NCBI GenBank assembly: GCA_964200075.2
Contig: CAXNAA020000528.1
Span: 1 to 20,463, forward strand
Length of the DNA stretch: 20,463 nt
Reading direction: 5' to 3'
From: Sphacelaria rigidula
Lineage: Eukaryota > Phaeophyceae > Sphacelariales
Below, in pieces: positions 7,864 to 16,509 of this stretch; positions within the stretch are counted from its first letter, which is position 1; each line of letters starts with the position of its first letter. The notes below the pieces were generated by a model that did not search any database, was not told where the DNA came from, and saw only the letters and a program-made list of their open reading frames with translations. The translations under genes were made by a program, and so were the position numbers.

Positions 7864-8953
7864 GTGAGTATGATTTCGGAAAAAATGTCTGTGTGACGTC
7901 GTGGGAATTTACGAGAAAAAGTAACTATGAGGGGGGCATACTCAGAAGATCGCGGACGGATCCTCTGCGATGATCGGGCAGTCCCGGATGTCTCGCGAAG
8001 GCGTGGGTTTTAAAGTTGATGAGGTTTGTCGGGTAAAGTTTGTTGGCGATATTCAAGTATGTATTTCTGGCGTTGAGACGTGGTGCAGTTGATCTTGGTA
8101 GTTGAGAAATGACGCATCCCATCACCGTGTCTGGTACGCGATGGTTGCCAGGGATGTTTGGTGAGGGCTCGCGCGTGTTCGTTAGTCTCATTCTATCGCT
8201 GTCTCTGTAGCCGTAGCGCGCCGAATGGTCCCTTGTGTGGATATGGTTCATGTCCATGGGATAAACGTGCCTTTTAGTCCCGTCGACCAACAAAACAGTG
8301 TCGTTCTTTGCAGCAACAATAAGAACGTGAGGGGAGTAGCGCGTTGCGAGATACCCCTTCGGGAGGCTTCAGGCGTGGTTGATAGGCCATGCTTATGCCG
8401 TGCATATTTTTCGTGTGAAGCCCTATTTGTTTAGCTCCCTGACGCAGGTAAGTTAAGCGACGGATCGATAAGCACATCATATGCTCCCCATCGAGGTCGC
8501 GAGAGCGAGAAGGACTCGTACCAGTATATCCAGACCGTCGCATTACCCCTGTTGTGCGTGAGGTTGTTCTCGGTGCCCAAATACACGTGAACGCATCACA
8601 ATGAAGCCATTTTTGTATGTGGCTCTTCATAAACACTCTCTAGGAAGTACGAGCAGTGAAGTCGCAGATTGATAAATTTTGTGCCACCATGTGCGAGGGT
8701 GGTAGCAGGCTCCTGGTAGGGCGTGCTGTCCTCGGCGCCTCGACGACCAAACAAAACGAGACACGTACGACAACATATGTAACACCAGATGTAGCTCCGC
8801 TCCTTTCCGTAAGATACTTCTACCCCCACCGCCCTTGAGGGCATCCTAGCACACATTTTCAATGTCACACGCACAGATTTTCACGTCGAACGTTGCCTCT
8901 CGAGGATATTTCAGCACATAGTTTGTCCGGCATTTCCTTCACAACAACCGCAG
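7864..8953 (+). other. Intron 9, with minus-strand open frames
   Basis: GTGAGT to ACAACCGCAG, 1090 bp, phase 0. The minus strand has overlapping frames of 122 codons (7925-8293, containing LVDGTKRHVYPMDMNHIHT) and 120 codons (8274-8636). They may be one degraded coding fragment with a frameshift, but I recognise no domain. Confidence 0.7.
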
Positions 8954-9112
8954 GTTGTTCATGTGATCCGCACGGCTTACATACGGGCGCTTGCGAGAGG
9001 ATGGGCGATGTTGAAGGCTGCGACGGCTGCGGCTAAAGTTTTGGCTACCTCCGCTGCAAATACAAGCAAGCTTGCTATGTTGGAAGCCCATGCAATCGAT
9101 CTGCAACTGCAG
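8954..9112 (+). CDS. Exon, diverged single-helix module
   Basis: The exon has 53 codons between acceptor ACAACCGCAG|GTTGTT and donor CTGCAG|GTGAAG, phase 0 to phase 0. It reads VVHVIRTAYIRALARGWAML, then KAATAAAKVLATSAANTSK and LAMLEAHAIDLQLQ. RALARGWAMLKAATAA sits where RLLFRGWSRLxLHAASLNAA sits in modules 1 to 5, so it is read as an eroded A motif that keeps R-G-W and the alanines after it. No B-type ending is present. Strong splice sites and the retained motif support it; homology alone would be weak. Confidence 0.72.
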
Positions 9113-10428
9113 GTGAAGAGAAAACAGTGACGGAGCGGGTGATGAGCTCAGTTTCCCCCTTTCACCACGAACGCTGTAACTCTTGCATGTGTCGGTAGGT
9201 TGCGGGCCAGTTCTCGATGGAGGATGGCGTGTGTCGAGAAAGCGAGTCTCCCACTCCCGGGGTCAGAGCGTATTCATTCAAGCTGTGAAAAACATGGGCG
9301 GTCGTCGATGCAATCTTCAAAAATGTTATTGCCAAGAGCCATTGAGGGACTTCATTTTTCATCCATTTACACCCATTTTCATTTGTTTAAGGATGAGAAG
9401 TATGCAATGGATGGAAATGGATGGAAATGGACAAAAAATACACCCGTGAATCGCCATGCATGTCGGAGTAGTTTCTGGTACATTTTTGGAGCATCGTGGC
9501 GGATAATGCACAAAATCGAACAAGAAACTTCACCACGTACAGCACGGTATAGAACGTGTATCATCCGTGTGGTTGATGTAGCTGCGTACACTGACAAAGT
9601 AATCACTCGCGGACAGCAATACATTTATGTCAGTGGCGCAAGCTACCGCCTTGCGGCGAAAACGATGTAGTTCGAAGCACGTTTTTCAAATCGAGTTTTT
9701 TTTTCGAGCTCCAGAACTGACACCGAGATATCGTTCAATTGATCAAACAGGCAGCGACGGATGTAAGAAGGAGCGAAGAGACGATTGCGCCACTTGTCAT
9801 CTTTTGTAGCAGGCGATCACGGCAAGAAGTATTTACAAGGGAACGCGGGGGCAACCGGAATCCACGCTCCTAAATGCACACATAGCACGGAAGGATTAGG
9901 GTTGCTGAAAGGGAAGAGTTAAGGTGAACAACGAGACAGACTGCACCACCGGTCGCTCCGGCGGCTTATCAGTTGGTAACCTTGAATCCTTCTGACCGTC
10001 GGGTCATGGGTTTGGATCTCGGTGCAGTCACACAAGCTAGGATTTTTTTCTCACACAATGCCCAACATTGGACAGCAACTATGTTGTGGGTACACAAAAT
10101 TCGACTCGACCGTCGACGAGGGAAAGGGACTGCAGAACCCCCCTCGCGGTAAAAAATAAGGCGGCACACCAGAAGGAAGGTGGAGCACCCAAACAAAAGC
10201 AGAAAGAAGCAAACTCCTGCGCTGGCCTTCCTCCTGTGTGACCCTGGCTGATGCGCTAACATATCCCGAAAGGTGTAGACTGGCGTTCAGAATAGATGGG
10301 GTGACAACACAACAACAACATTGTAGCATTATATTCTGCGGTAGTCATCTACCCACCATGTGCGTACCGAGGACAAACTGCTCTAGCCTACCTACCTTAC
10401 CTCCCCCTTTTCACTTCCCCAAGCGTAG
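9113..10428 (+). other. Intron 10
   Basis: GTGAAG to AAGCGTAG, 1316 bp, phase 0. It holds an exact 10-bp tandem duplication (ATGGAAATGG at 9411-9430) and a pyrimidine-rich 3' end. No exon with suitable phase and composition was seen inside. Confidence 0.65.
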
Positions 10429-10597
10429 GTGGCTACGCGTCGTCGAGAGCTACGTCGGAAAAACCACGCCCTGACCATTCTGCTCAAGGACGACTGGGCG
10501 GCCACCGCGCTAGCCAAGGATCGTGAGACTCGAGCTGCGCGTGAAAAACTTGCGAGGGCTGAGGCCGATCTAGAAGCTCAACTCGACAACATGGCAG
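10429..10597 (+). CDS. Exon, basic/acidic coiled-coil segment
   Basis: It reads VATRRRELRRKNHALTILLK, then DDWAATALAKDRETRAAREK and LARAEADLEAQLDNMA. It is a classic charged coiled coil with one tryptophan (LLKDDWAATALAK) roughly where the module tryptophan would be. It enters in phase 0 after CAAGCGTAG and leaves in phase 1 at ATGGCAG|GTAGAG. A pyrimidine-rich tract (CCTCCCCCTTTTCACTTCCCC) precedes the acceptor. The phase-1 exit fits only the next exon, which begins with two bases of a Gly codon. Confidence 0.7.
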
Positions 10598-10958
10598 GTA
10601 GAGCTGTTGTACCGCGGAGAGTACCGATGAGGCATGCATATCTGAAGTGATATGATATAAGACGCCTAGCAGTATTGAAAGCACTTTCGATATGTATATG
10701 TGTGTGCGTGGAAAAATCCTGATTTCGCTGTCGACAGGTACGAACATCTGTCATCAAAACATAGCGGCACAAACGTGGTGTATTTCCATGGAGCAAGAAA
10801 ACACCTGAAAATAACATATTATATTGACTATGATGCAAACATCGACATGTCCATCGCGCTCATAGATACATCGATACACGACAGAGAAAGAACGAGGATC
10901 ACCGTGGTATTTTATTACAGTATTTCGTTCTAACATATCATGCATCCGTGAATGGCAG
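10598..10958 (+). other. Intron 11
   Basis: GTAGAG to AATGGCAG, 361 bp, phase 1, the only phase-1 intron in the model. A/T-rich; nothing else seen. Confidence 0.6.
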
Positions 10959-11194
10959 GACTGGCAATTACGGTAGGAGCTAGCGGAGCACCCGAAACTG
11001 TCGTAGGGGCACATCGGAGCGGTGGCGGGGGCGGATGGGGGGGGGAGGGGAGGCATGAGGGGGTGGGTACAGGGGGGGAGAGTGGGGACATGGACCAAGG
11101 GAAGGGTGGGCGGAAGGCCGACGGTGGTGACCTCGGCGAACCTGAGGTGTTTCTCGGGGGGATGGGCGCTAGTATTGGGATGATAGCGCTGCAG
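10959..11194 (+). CDS. Exon, Gly-rich linker
   Basis: The exon completes a Gly codon, reads LAITVGASGAPETVVGAHRS, then a Gly-rich low-complexity stretch (SGGGGGWGGEGRHEGVGTGG and beyond), and ends GGMGASIGMIALQ at donor CTGCAG|GTGTGA, phase 0. The coding strand is extremely G-rich between about 11018 and 11096. It is probably a flexible linker between coiled-coil blocks. The assignment rests on matching phase 1 with 10597, an open frame through the whole stretch and a CTGCAG|GT donor; no homology supports it. If this exon is skipped, the upstream phase-1 donor would lack a partner. Confidence 0.6.
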
Positions 11195-12111
11195 GTGTGA
11201 CCAATATTGTCCAGGTGTCGCGGAACATGTTGTCAAAACTTGTGAGGATATTTTCGGCGGGAGTTTATGTCGTAACCGGATCCATTTCATTGTTCGAGGC
11301 ATTGATGCAAGTTCATGCGTACTCGGCTGAACCCGTCGAATTTGAAGGCTATCATTTGTACAGATTTTCCGCGCTTAAGCGGGTGAAGTCCTTCCAAATC
11401 GGTATTGATGACTGGATACTTCGAATTATGATATGATTCGAGACAATTGTGCGTGCTGTCGTGGCCTGTACAATACAGGACTCGGTCGAAATTTTGGCGC
11501 GCGCGAGAGAGATATATAGCGCCCAGCCTTTGCGATTGATCGAACGAGCTGGACGAAAAATATGATTAGTCGAAGAACCCTTGATCATCGACTGAAGCCA
11601 TTCACTGTCATGGGGACGGGGTATTCGCCTCTCTCTCGGCAGCGTGTGCGGACACATCGATTGCGATGTTGATCCCGAAACACAGTTTTCAGGATGTAGC
11701 GCGATGCATATCGAGAAAATAGAGAAAAACAAATGAAAGCACAAAATTGTTCGTGGTGGTAACGATCCGGATAGGTTCGATCGAGCGACAATATCAAAGA
11801 GCGAGAACTGTAGGCTGTACACTCGTAGGACCCTCAACGACCGGTGAGTCCGTATCTCTAGTCGAGTGATATCACCATATCCACGTGTTTCCACTGATAG
11901 GTGAGGGGTCGACCCATGCCGTATTGATTCGCAGCGTCGAATTTGGTCTAATTTCAGCACCTACTGTGTTGTTCACGCTTAGAAAGTGCAATGAAGACAA
12001 CACGTCGTCACGTGAACAGATCAACGCGTCATCCTTTATTTGCGGCATTGCAACATGCTAGCTTCACCGCGTTTCTTGTGGTCGAACCGAATAACATCTG
12101 CCCCAAACAAG
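11195..12111 (+). other. Intron 12
   Basis: GTGTGA to CCAAACAAG, 917 bp, phase 0. It includes a GC/GA/TA alternating patch near 11496-11518. An apparent mini-exon (11216-11242, flanked by CAG and GTGAGG) is too close to the donor to be spliced. Confidence 0.55.
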
Positions 12112-12224
12112 GGAGAGGGCGCTCGGAGACTAAGGAGCTACGTTGCTAGCAAGGGTCAAGAGCTCAATCGCGCGAGGACGGAAGCGATGCAATGGCGTGC
12201 GCGCTGCAAACAATTGCAACGCAG
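12112..12224 (+). CDS. Exon, basic coiled-coil segment
   Basis: It reads GEGARRLRSYVASKGQELNR, then ARTEAMQWRARCKQLQR and two bases of a further codon, ending at donor CAACGCAG|GTATGC in phase 2. The Arg/Gln/Glu pattern is coiled-coil like. Two acceptors fit phase 0: CCAAACAAG before 12112 and GGGAGAG before 12118; the first is given. Neither is strong, but the donor is good and the next exon starts with the matching phase only 76 bp downstream. Confidence 0.6.
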
Positions 12225-12300
12225 GTATGCTTAGGAAGCCACTCGTGCTGTACATTCAACTTGAAATATGAGAATCTGCGTATTTTTAAGTACTTTTCAG
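12225..12300 (+). other. Intron 13, very short
   Basis: GTATGC to TACTTTTCAG, 76 bp, phase 2. It has a good donor and the best pyrimidine tract in the gene, and is roughly a tenth the length of the other introns. Confidence 0.65.
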
Positions 12301-12405
12301 CCTAAGGACTACATTGTGTTTGCCCAAAGACAATACACCAAGATTGACGAGCATCTCAGACTGTAGCACGGGGCGGAGGTGGAGGCGTCTTGCCTTCCTT
12401 GCATG
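12301..12405 (+). CDS. Exon, first part of a diverged A motif
   Basis: It starts after the strong acceptor TTTTTAAGTACTTTTCAG and reads SLRTTLCLPKDNTPRLTSIS (the first Ser codon shared with the previous exon), then DCSTGRRWRRLAFLA and TG of a tryptophan codon at donor GCATG|GTTAAG, phase 2. RRLAFLAW corresponds to RRLLFRAW of module 3. A stronger-looking donor (GTATGT at 12411) gives phase 1 and no good partner. The chosen donor splits the tryptophan codon itself and joins to 12798, restoring module spacing. Confidence 0.65.
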
Positions 12406-12797
12406 GTTAAGTATGTTGATCGGGCGCATCCTTGACGGGAGCGGTCCCTGTGTCATAGACCTCTGTTCTCCTCATCTGACCAGCCATAATTTGTGGCGAG
12501 TCAAGGTGAAGAATGCAAGGTTAATGCTGGTTGGTGCAGAACCTCGATAAACAATCGGCTATGGCTAGCCCCTCCAAGTAATTTCGCGTCGGAGATTCTC
12601 GAGGGGCCGCCCGATCGTCATCTCTCGATCCTCGAGAGCTGCATCGGCCTTCGCGAGAACCGGAGCAGTTGTTGTGTCAATCAGAGCAAATCGGCGGAGC
12701 TGTGTTGCCCCATTGACAATCCAAGTAAACGAGCGACACATATGTCTGCCCCTTGTCGGTTGCACCGCACCGCACGTGTTATCATTGCCACCCGAAG
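12406..12797 (+). other. Intron 14, splits the conserved tryptophan codon
   Basis: GTTAAG to CACCCGAAG, 392 bp, phase 2. Chosen because it rebuilds TGG and the module spacing; other boundaries are possible in this stretch. Confidence 0.5.
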
Positions 12798-12887
12798 GCT
12801 CAAGTCGCTAGACTTCGCTGCCAATACTTGGAACGGACGGGGGGCTGTCGCTGAGCTTCTGGGGCTACTCGATCAACGCGATCGCAG
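12798..12887 (+). CDS. Exon, second part of a diverged A motif
   Basis: After acceptor CCACCCGAAG|G the first base completes the tryptophan codon TGG. The exon then reads LKSLDFAANTWNGRGAVAEL and LGLLDQRDR, leaving in phase 2 at donor GATCGCAG|GTATGT. Joined to 12301-12405 the sequence becomes LAFLAWLKSLDFAANTW, with the same W-to-Ala-Ala spacing as LLFRGWSRLCLHAASLN in module 1. That agreement is the reason for this boundary. The open frame runs further upstream to about 12490, so alternative acceptors such as those before 12569 or 12726 cannot be excluded. Confidence 0.58.
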
Positions 12888-13585
12888 GTATGTGCCCGAC
12901 TGCAACACATGCGGAGGTGGTGTTCTGCCTTTGGAGATGATAACGTGTTCCTGTATCTGCTCTCATAAGGCAGTGCACTTACAGATACTGACAGGTGTAT
13001 TCATCATCTGAACAACAACGGAATCCGAATCAACTTAATTGATGGTACGGCGAATGCGATGAGGCGGCGAACCAAACGCTGTAGCTGCAGTGTCCGTGAT
13101 ATCCCAAATGTCTGCGTTGTAGGCAGATGAGCCACGTGCGTACAAAAATGTGAATCACATCGTATGAGTAAACGCTATCGACCTGATTCAGGCTGGATGA
13201 TTATCATAATCTTGTCTCTTGAGTTGAAATGCTGGAAAAAATAACAATAACGTAGGGTTACGTGATTCACGGCACACCCACGGAAATATCGCGGGCACAG
13301 TCCACAAGTGTACACACAACTAGAGAAGGCGCGTGCTTGAGATGTTGATCATCCACAGTGCGTGGAATACACGAGCCATCCCTACACATTTTGGATAAAC
13401 AACAATGGAGGGTGAATGACTGGCGACACCCCACTCGCACGATTATCTGCAAACGGAATCATGCTACCCTTTATATTTCGCGAAGAAGTCAGTATCGTTT
13501 CACTCAACCATAGTCCACGTTGATTTGAAGCCCCCTTGCAATGAATCAGCAACAAAATTCTCGTTCCTGTGCACCGCCCGATCAG
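12888..13585 (+). other. Intron 15
   Basis: GTATGT to CCCGATCAG, 698 bp, phase 2. Nothing recognisable inside. Confidence 0.6.
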
Positions 13586-13744
13586 GTTGGCGGGCTTGTA
13601 CAAGGACCTCGCGACGCTAACGAGCGGGGAAGATGGTCGTCGCACATTTCCTGCAGGAGAACGCAAAAAACTCCGGCAGCAACCGAAGAGGCAAGCTGCA
13701 GATTTCCTGTTGCGGCAAATGTCTCTCGCTGGAGAGGAAGCCAG
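13586..13744 (+). CDS. Exon, charged helical segment
   Basis: It enters in phase 2 after CCCGATCAG|G, completing an AGG Arg codon, and reads LAGLYKDLATLTSGEDGRRT, then FPAGERKKLRQQPKRQAADF and LLRQMSLAGEEA plus AG, ending at GAAGCCAG|GTGAAC in phase 2. It is rich in Lys, Arg and Gln. Other frames in this stretch are also open, but only this one matches the phase of both neighbours. No module tryptophan is present, so it belongs to the non-repeated C-terminal part. Confidence 0.65.
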
Positions 13745-14184
13745 GTGAACGCATACTTCGTATTGCGCGGGGGATCGCAGAGAGTTTTCAATTTTTGCCA
13801 CGCCTTTTTGTGTACGACAGGTGAAATACGAAGTGATCACCTACTTTAGCAGGTGGTTGGTATTATTTGTCTTACTTTTAAACCTGGCTCGACGAGCAAT
13901 AGGTTGTAAGAGGCTGGAGGCACTTCGTACAATTTACGTCCCAGGGAAGGAGTCTACTACGAAAGGGGGGTGGAGCGAGAGAGAAAGTGTCGGAGGGTTT
14001 CAAGATGTGAGCTCAGTGCTGTTCATCAAAGGTTGATGCGTTGATCTGGGTCGTCTAGCGATTGTTTCAGGGAGTGCACGCTGCAGCAGCACAGTATAAC
14101 TTTTATCGATCCTTCCTAACCCCGTCTGTCACCCCACCTCCCTCTCATAGTACCCTCCTCGCCCGACTTGCTTCCGTCCTTCAG
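13745..14184 (+). other. Intron 16
   Basis: GTGAAC to GTCCTTCAG, 440 bp, phase 2, with a long C/T-rich tract (about 14116-14184) before the acceptor. Confidence 0.65.
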
Positions 14185-14338
14185 ACGGCAAGTGTATAGT
14201 CTAACACAGCGAGTTGGAGACCTCGAGGATGCCCTAGCGCGTGGACATGTGCCGGAAGCAGCGCCAAGGTCAGGGGCTGCAGCCATTGGCGAAGTAGAAA
14301 CCGATGAAGCCCAAGAGGGGGATGTATTAAACTCCATG
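14185..14338 (+). CDS. Exon, short coiled coil and acidic linker
   Basis: The acceptor GTCCTTCAG|A has a good pyrimidine tract (CCCTCCTCGCCCGACTTGCT upstream). The exon completes an AGA Arg codon and reads RQVYSLTQRVGDLEDALARG, then HVPEAAPRSGAAAIGEVETD and EAQEGDVLNSM, ending at the canonical donor TCCATG|GTAAGA in phase 0. The first 20 residues form a short coiled coil; the rest is acidic and probably disordered. Confidence 0.72.
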
Positions 14339-15978
14339 GTAAGATGTGACATCAGGGTATGAGCATGCTAATGTTGATATTGAGAACCAGTAGATGCGTG
14401 TGTGTGGAGGGGGTGGTGAGATATTATGGGAGTTTACACTATTTAAACCGAAGTAAACCGATTTCTAAAGGGGGGGGGGGGTGCGCCTCAGCAGCGTCTG
14501 TACGGAACGATACACCGTTTCGTCGCCGGCCTAGACTTTTGTGTCGCAACCGCGATACAGTACCAGCTGCTCCTGTAGTGATATCCTTGCATTGCTATGC
14601 CACGCTATGCCCCCAAGGGTGTGCCGAGCAGCCAAATGCGAGACGTTCACAATCAGCTGCATGTGCGCCTCCATATGGAGCACTGTCAAGATAAATCTTG
14701 ATGTCAAACGTGAGACTTATCCCGAGTGCAGCAAGCACCTCAACATGATACGAACTCGTAGACCTAGGTCAAAACGAGCTGATGGGGAGAGCCTAAATGT
14801 ACTTCCCTCGTGCCCAGTACACAGTAGCTTTCCCAGCTCGATCATGCCACATAGGCGAGCTCAGTGACCAAAAGGTGAACTAGTAGCTTTTCGTTTCAAA
14901 CTCGACCCTTGACGTTGACATCGAGCAACCTTAACCCGTGCCTATTCGGACTATCATCCTCTATTTCACTTGCGGGGAAGACAAACGTAGGTTCGTGAGA
15001 CGAGCTTCATGGGAGGATGAAGCTAGGTTCGTCTCGAAGATGCGTATCAGTTCGGGAGTAAGGTTGTTCGGAGCATGACAGAGCTTCTAATGATGTATCT
15101 CGATCGTGAGCTTCGGCGATGCTGTCTCAGGACTCAAAAGTGTCTTCGGTTGTACTACGGGCGCGATCCTGTGTGCGGTCGCGTTCCCGAGGGATTGACA
15201 GTAGCATTCTCACTTCAAAAGAAAATAGTGAAACGATCTCATGCATATGCCATGAGATGACAAAATATAAGCAGGGATATTAGGGGAAGACCAGCAGGTT
15301 TCTCCATGTATATCGTCATATAGTATGTATCACCTATCTATGCACCACTATTGATAGCTTACCCGTGCCCAGGTCCTCGGTTTTTGTCCGCACGTATTGA
15401 AATATCATGGGCAACATTACTACTGACCTGTTCTGTTTTGGAATAGGCATCTCTTATTCTTCCCCCAGCGACGCAGACCATTGCCCTGAACCTTCACCAG
15501 TACCAACCGTGGCATGTATTCCACGAACCATGCATAGGTATGGTCTTATCTGGGAAGTACCTCATGTGGTATACGTCTTGCGTAGCGTCGGCATGTATCC
15601 TACGGGTAGTCAGCGGCGGAATTCTGCACGAAATATAACAACAACGACAAAATTTTCTCACACAGATAAACAGACGCTCAGCCGCACTGGTGAAAGTTAT
15701 ACTATGGTAACCATTCACATACGACCAGTCTCTGCGATGGGGCTTCTATCTTGTTCGTTACTGACACTCAGGCAACACCCTAGCCGGTCAACCCCCTCGA
15801 ATTTGTTTGTTCCCCGTCGTTTCTTCAATGATCGAAGATTTCTCTGACGCCAGAGTACACCGCGACTTGCTCATGACACTCGTGGTCGTAGTCGCGTGTC
15901 AGACATCCGCTGGTCCAAACTCGTATCACCTAAAATCCAGCCCCGCCCCACCCCTATCACATGCAATTATCACCGCAG
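14339..15978 (+). other. Intron 17, longest in the gene
   Basis: GTAAGA to ATCACCGCAG, 1640 bp, phase 0. It contains a run of 12 G at 14470-14481 and a bulged hairpin at 14997-15035 (7+7 bp arms with a 5-nt bulge and the 9-bp direct repeat TAGGTTCGT). A further exon could hide here, but none with matching phase and composition was found. Confidence 0.65.
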
Positions 15979-16509
15979 CTGAGCCACTCCGCAAAAGAGG
16001 GGGGTGATCATGGTATGGTGAACGTCGTAACGGACGCGCACGAACTCATATCCGCGCTGCGTTCCGAAGTATCAGCTCTGGAGCGCCATCGCCAAGCTCT
16101 CCAATCTAGGCTAGACACGGTCGAGTTGGCTCAGGCCGCATCGATCGATACTACACGCCACTACGATGGAGAACCTCACGATACGACGCATCACAAAACG
16201 CAACTTACTCCGAACATTGATGCGGGGAATGGTGGAGCAGGGAGAGTAGCTGCCATAGGCTTGGAGAAGCTGAAAAGGAAACGAGAGAGGGCGGAGCGCA
16301 GATCCAGAGCCGCTGTGGCGTTAAGTCGCATGGTAGGAACAGGGGAGAGAGTGCGAGAGGGGGAGGCAGGGGCTGGAGGGATGAGGGGGGGAGGGGAGTT
16401 GGCATCGCTTGCTGTGGCGGTAGAAAGAACTAGCGAAGTTCGGAGACGTGCTCAGCAGGTGTTCGTTGGTGGAAGCGGATCGGCTGGGGCTAAAGCGGAG
16501 GTAGATTAA
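15979..16509 (+). CDS. Last exon with stop codon, C-terminal coiled coil and Gly-rich tail
   Basis: It starts in phase 0 after ATCACCGCAG and encodes 176 residues before TAA at 16507. Residues about 19 to 50 are a leucine-bearing coiled coil (HELISALRSEVSALERHRQA, then LQSRLDTVELAQ). A His/Thr-rich disordered part follows, then a very basic helix EKLKRKRERAERRSRAAVAL, a Gly-rich stretch, and a final helix ELASLAVAVERTSEVRRRAQ with tail VFVGGSGSAGAKAEVD. The basic helix could bind nucleic acid or acidic filaments, but that is only inference. An ATG at 16012-16014 in the same frame could act as an alternative start, with no evidence that it does. Confidence 0.78.
   Translation: MSHSAKEGGDHGMVNVVTDAHELISALRSEVSALERHRQALQSRLDTVELAQAASIDTTRHYDGEPHDTTHHKTQLTPNIDAGNGGAGRVAAIGLEKLKRKRERAERRSRAAVALSRMVGTGERVREGEAGAGGMRGGGELASLAVAVERTSEVRRRAQQVFVGGSGSAGAKAEVD

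Larger units (their letters stand above)
1..16509 (+). other. Multi-exon gene for a modular coiled-coil protein, 5' end outside the window
   Basis: This is the overall gene model joining the exons listed separately. Exon ends were chosen from GT donors, AG acceptors, reading-frame phase and homology between repeated modules. Phases agree at all junctions, and the five exons between 12112 and 14338 sum to 621 nt, a multiple of three. Visible coding sequence is about 1,182 codons ending in TAA at 16507-16509. The product is rich in Ala, Glu, Arg and Leu, with no obvious signal peptide or membrane segment, so it is probably a soluble cytoskeletal-type protein (inference). I do not recognise the family. 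The conserved F-R-G/A-W helix in each module is reminiscent of tryptophan-bearing helical repeats such as Sfi1-type centrin-binding repeats, but the spacing is not a clean match. The promoter and start codon are not in the window. Confidence 0.75.

Noticed and set aside
11216-11242. 27-bp mini-exon flanked by CCAG and GTGAGG
   Set aside because: It would leave a 21-bp intron after 11194, too short to be spliced.
12493-13011. 172-codon open frame read as a single exon
   Set aside because: It starts without a usable acceptor and runs through the good donor GATCGCAG|GTATGT at 12887, whose phase matches the next exon.
14997-15035. Bulged hairpin as an RNA gene or tRNA fragment
   Set aside because: Arms are only 7+7 bp with a 5-nt bulge and there is no tRNA-like arm set; TAGGTTCGT repeats are too short to build on.
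15075-15260. Extra exon (MTELLMMYLDRELRRCCL) in intron 17
   Set aside because: The available acceptor gives phase 1, incompatible with the phase-0 donor at 14338, and the sequence does not resemble the modules.
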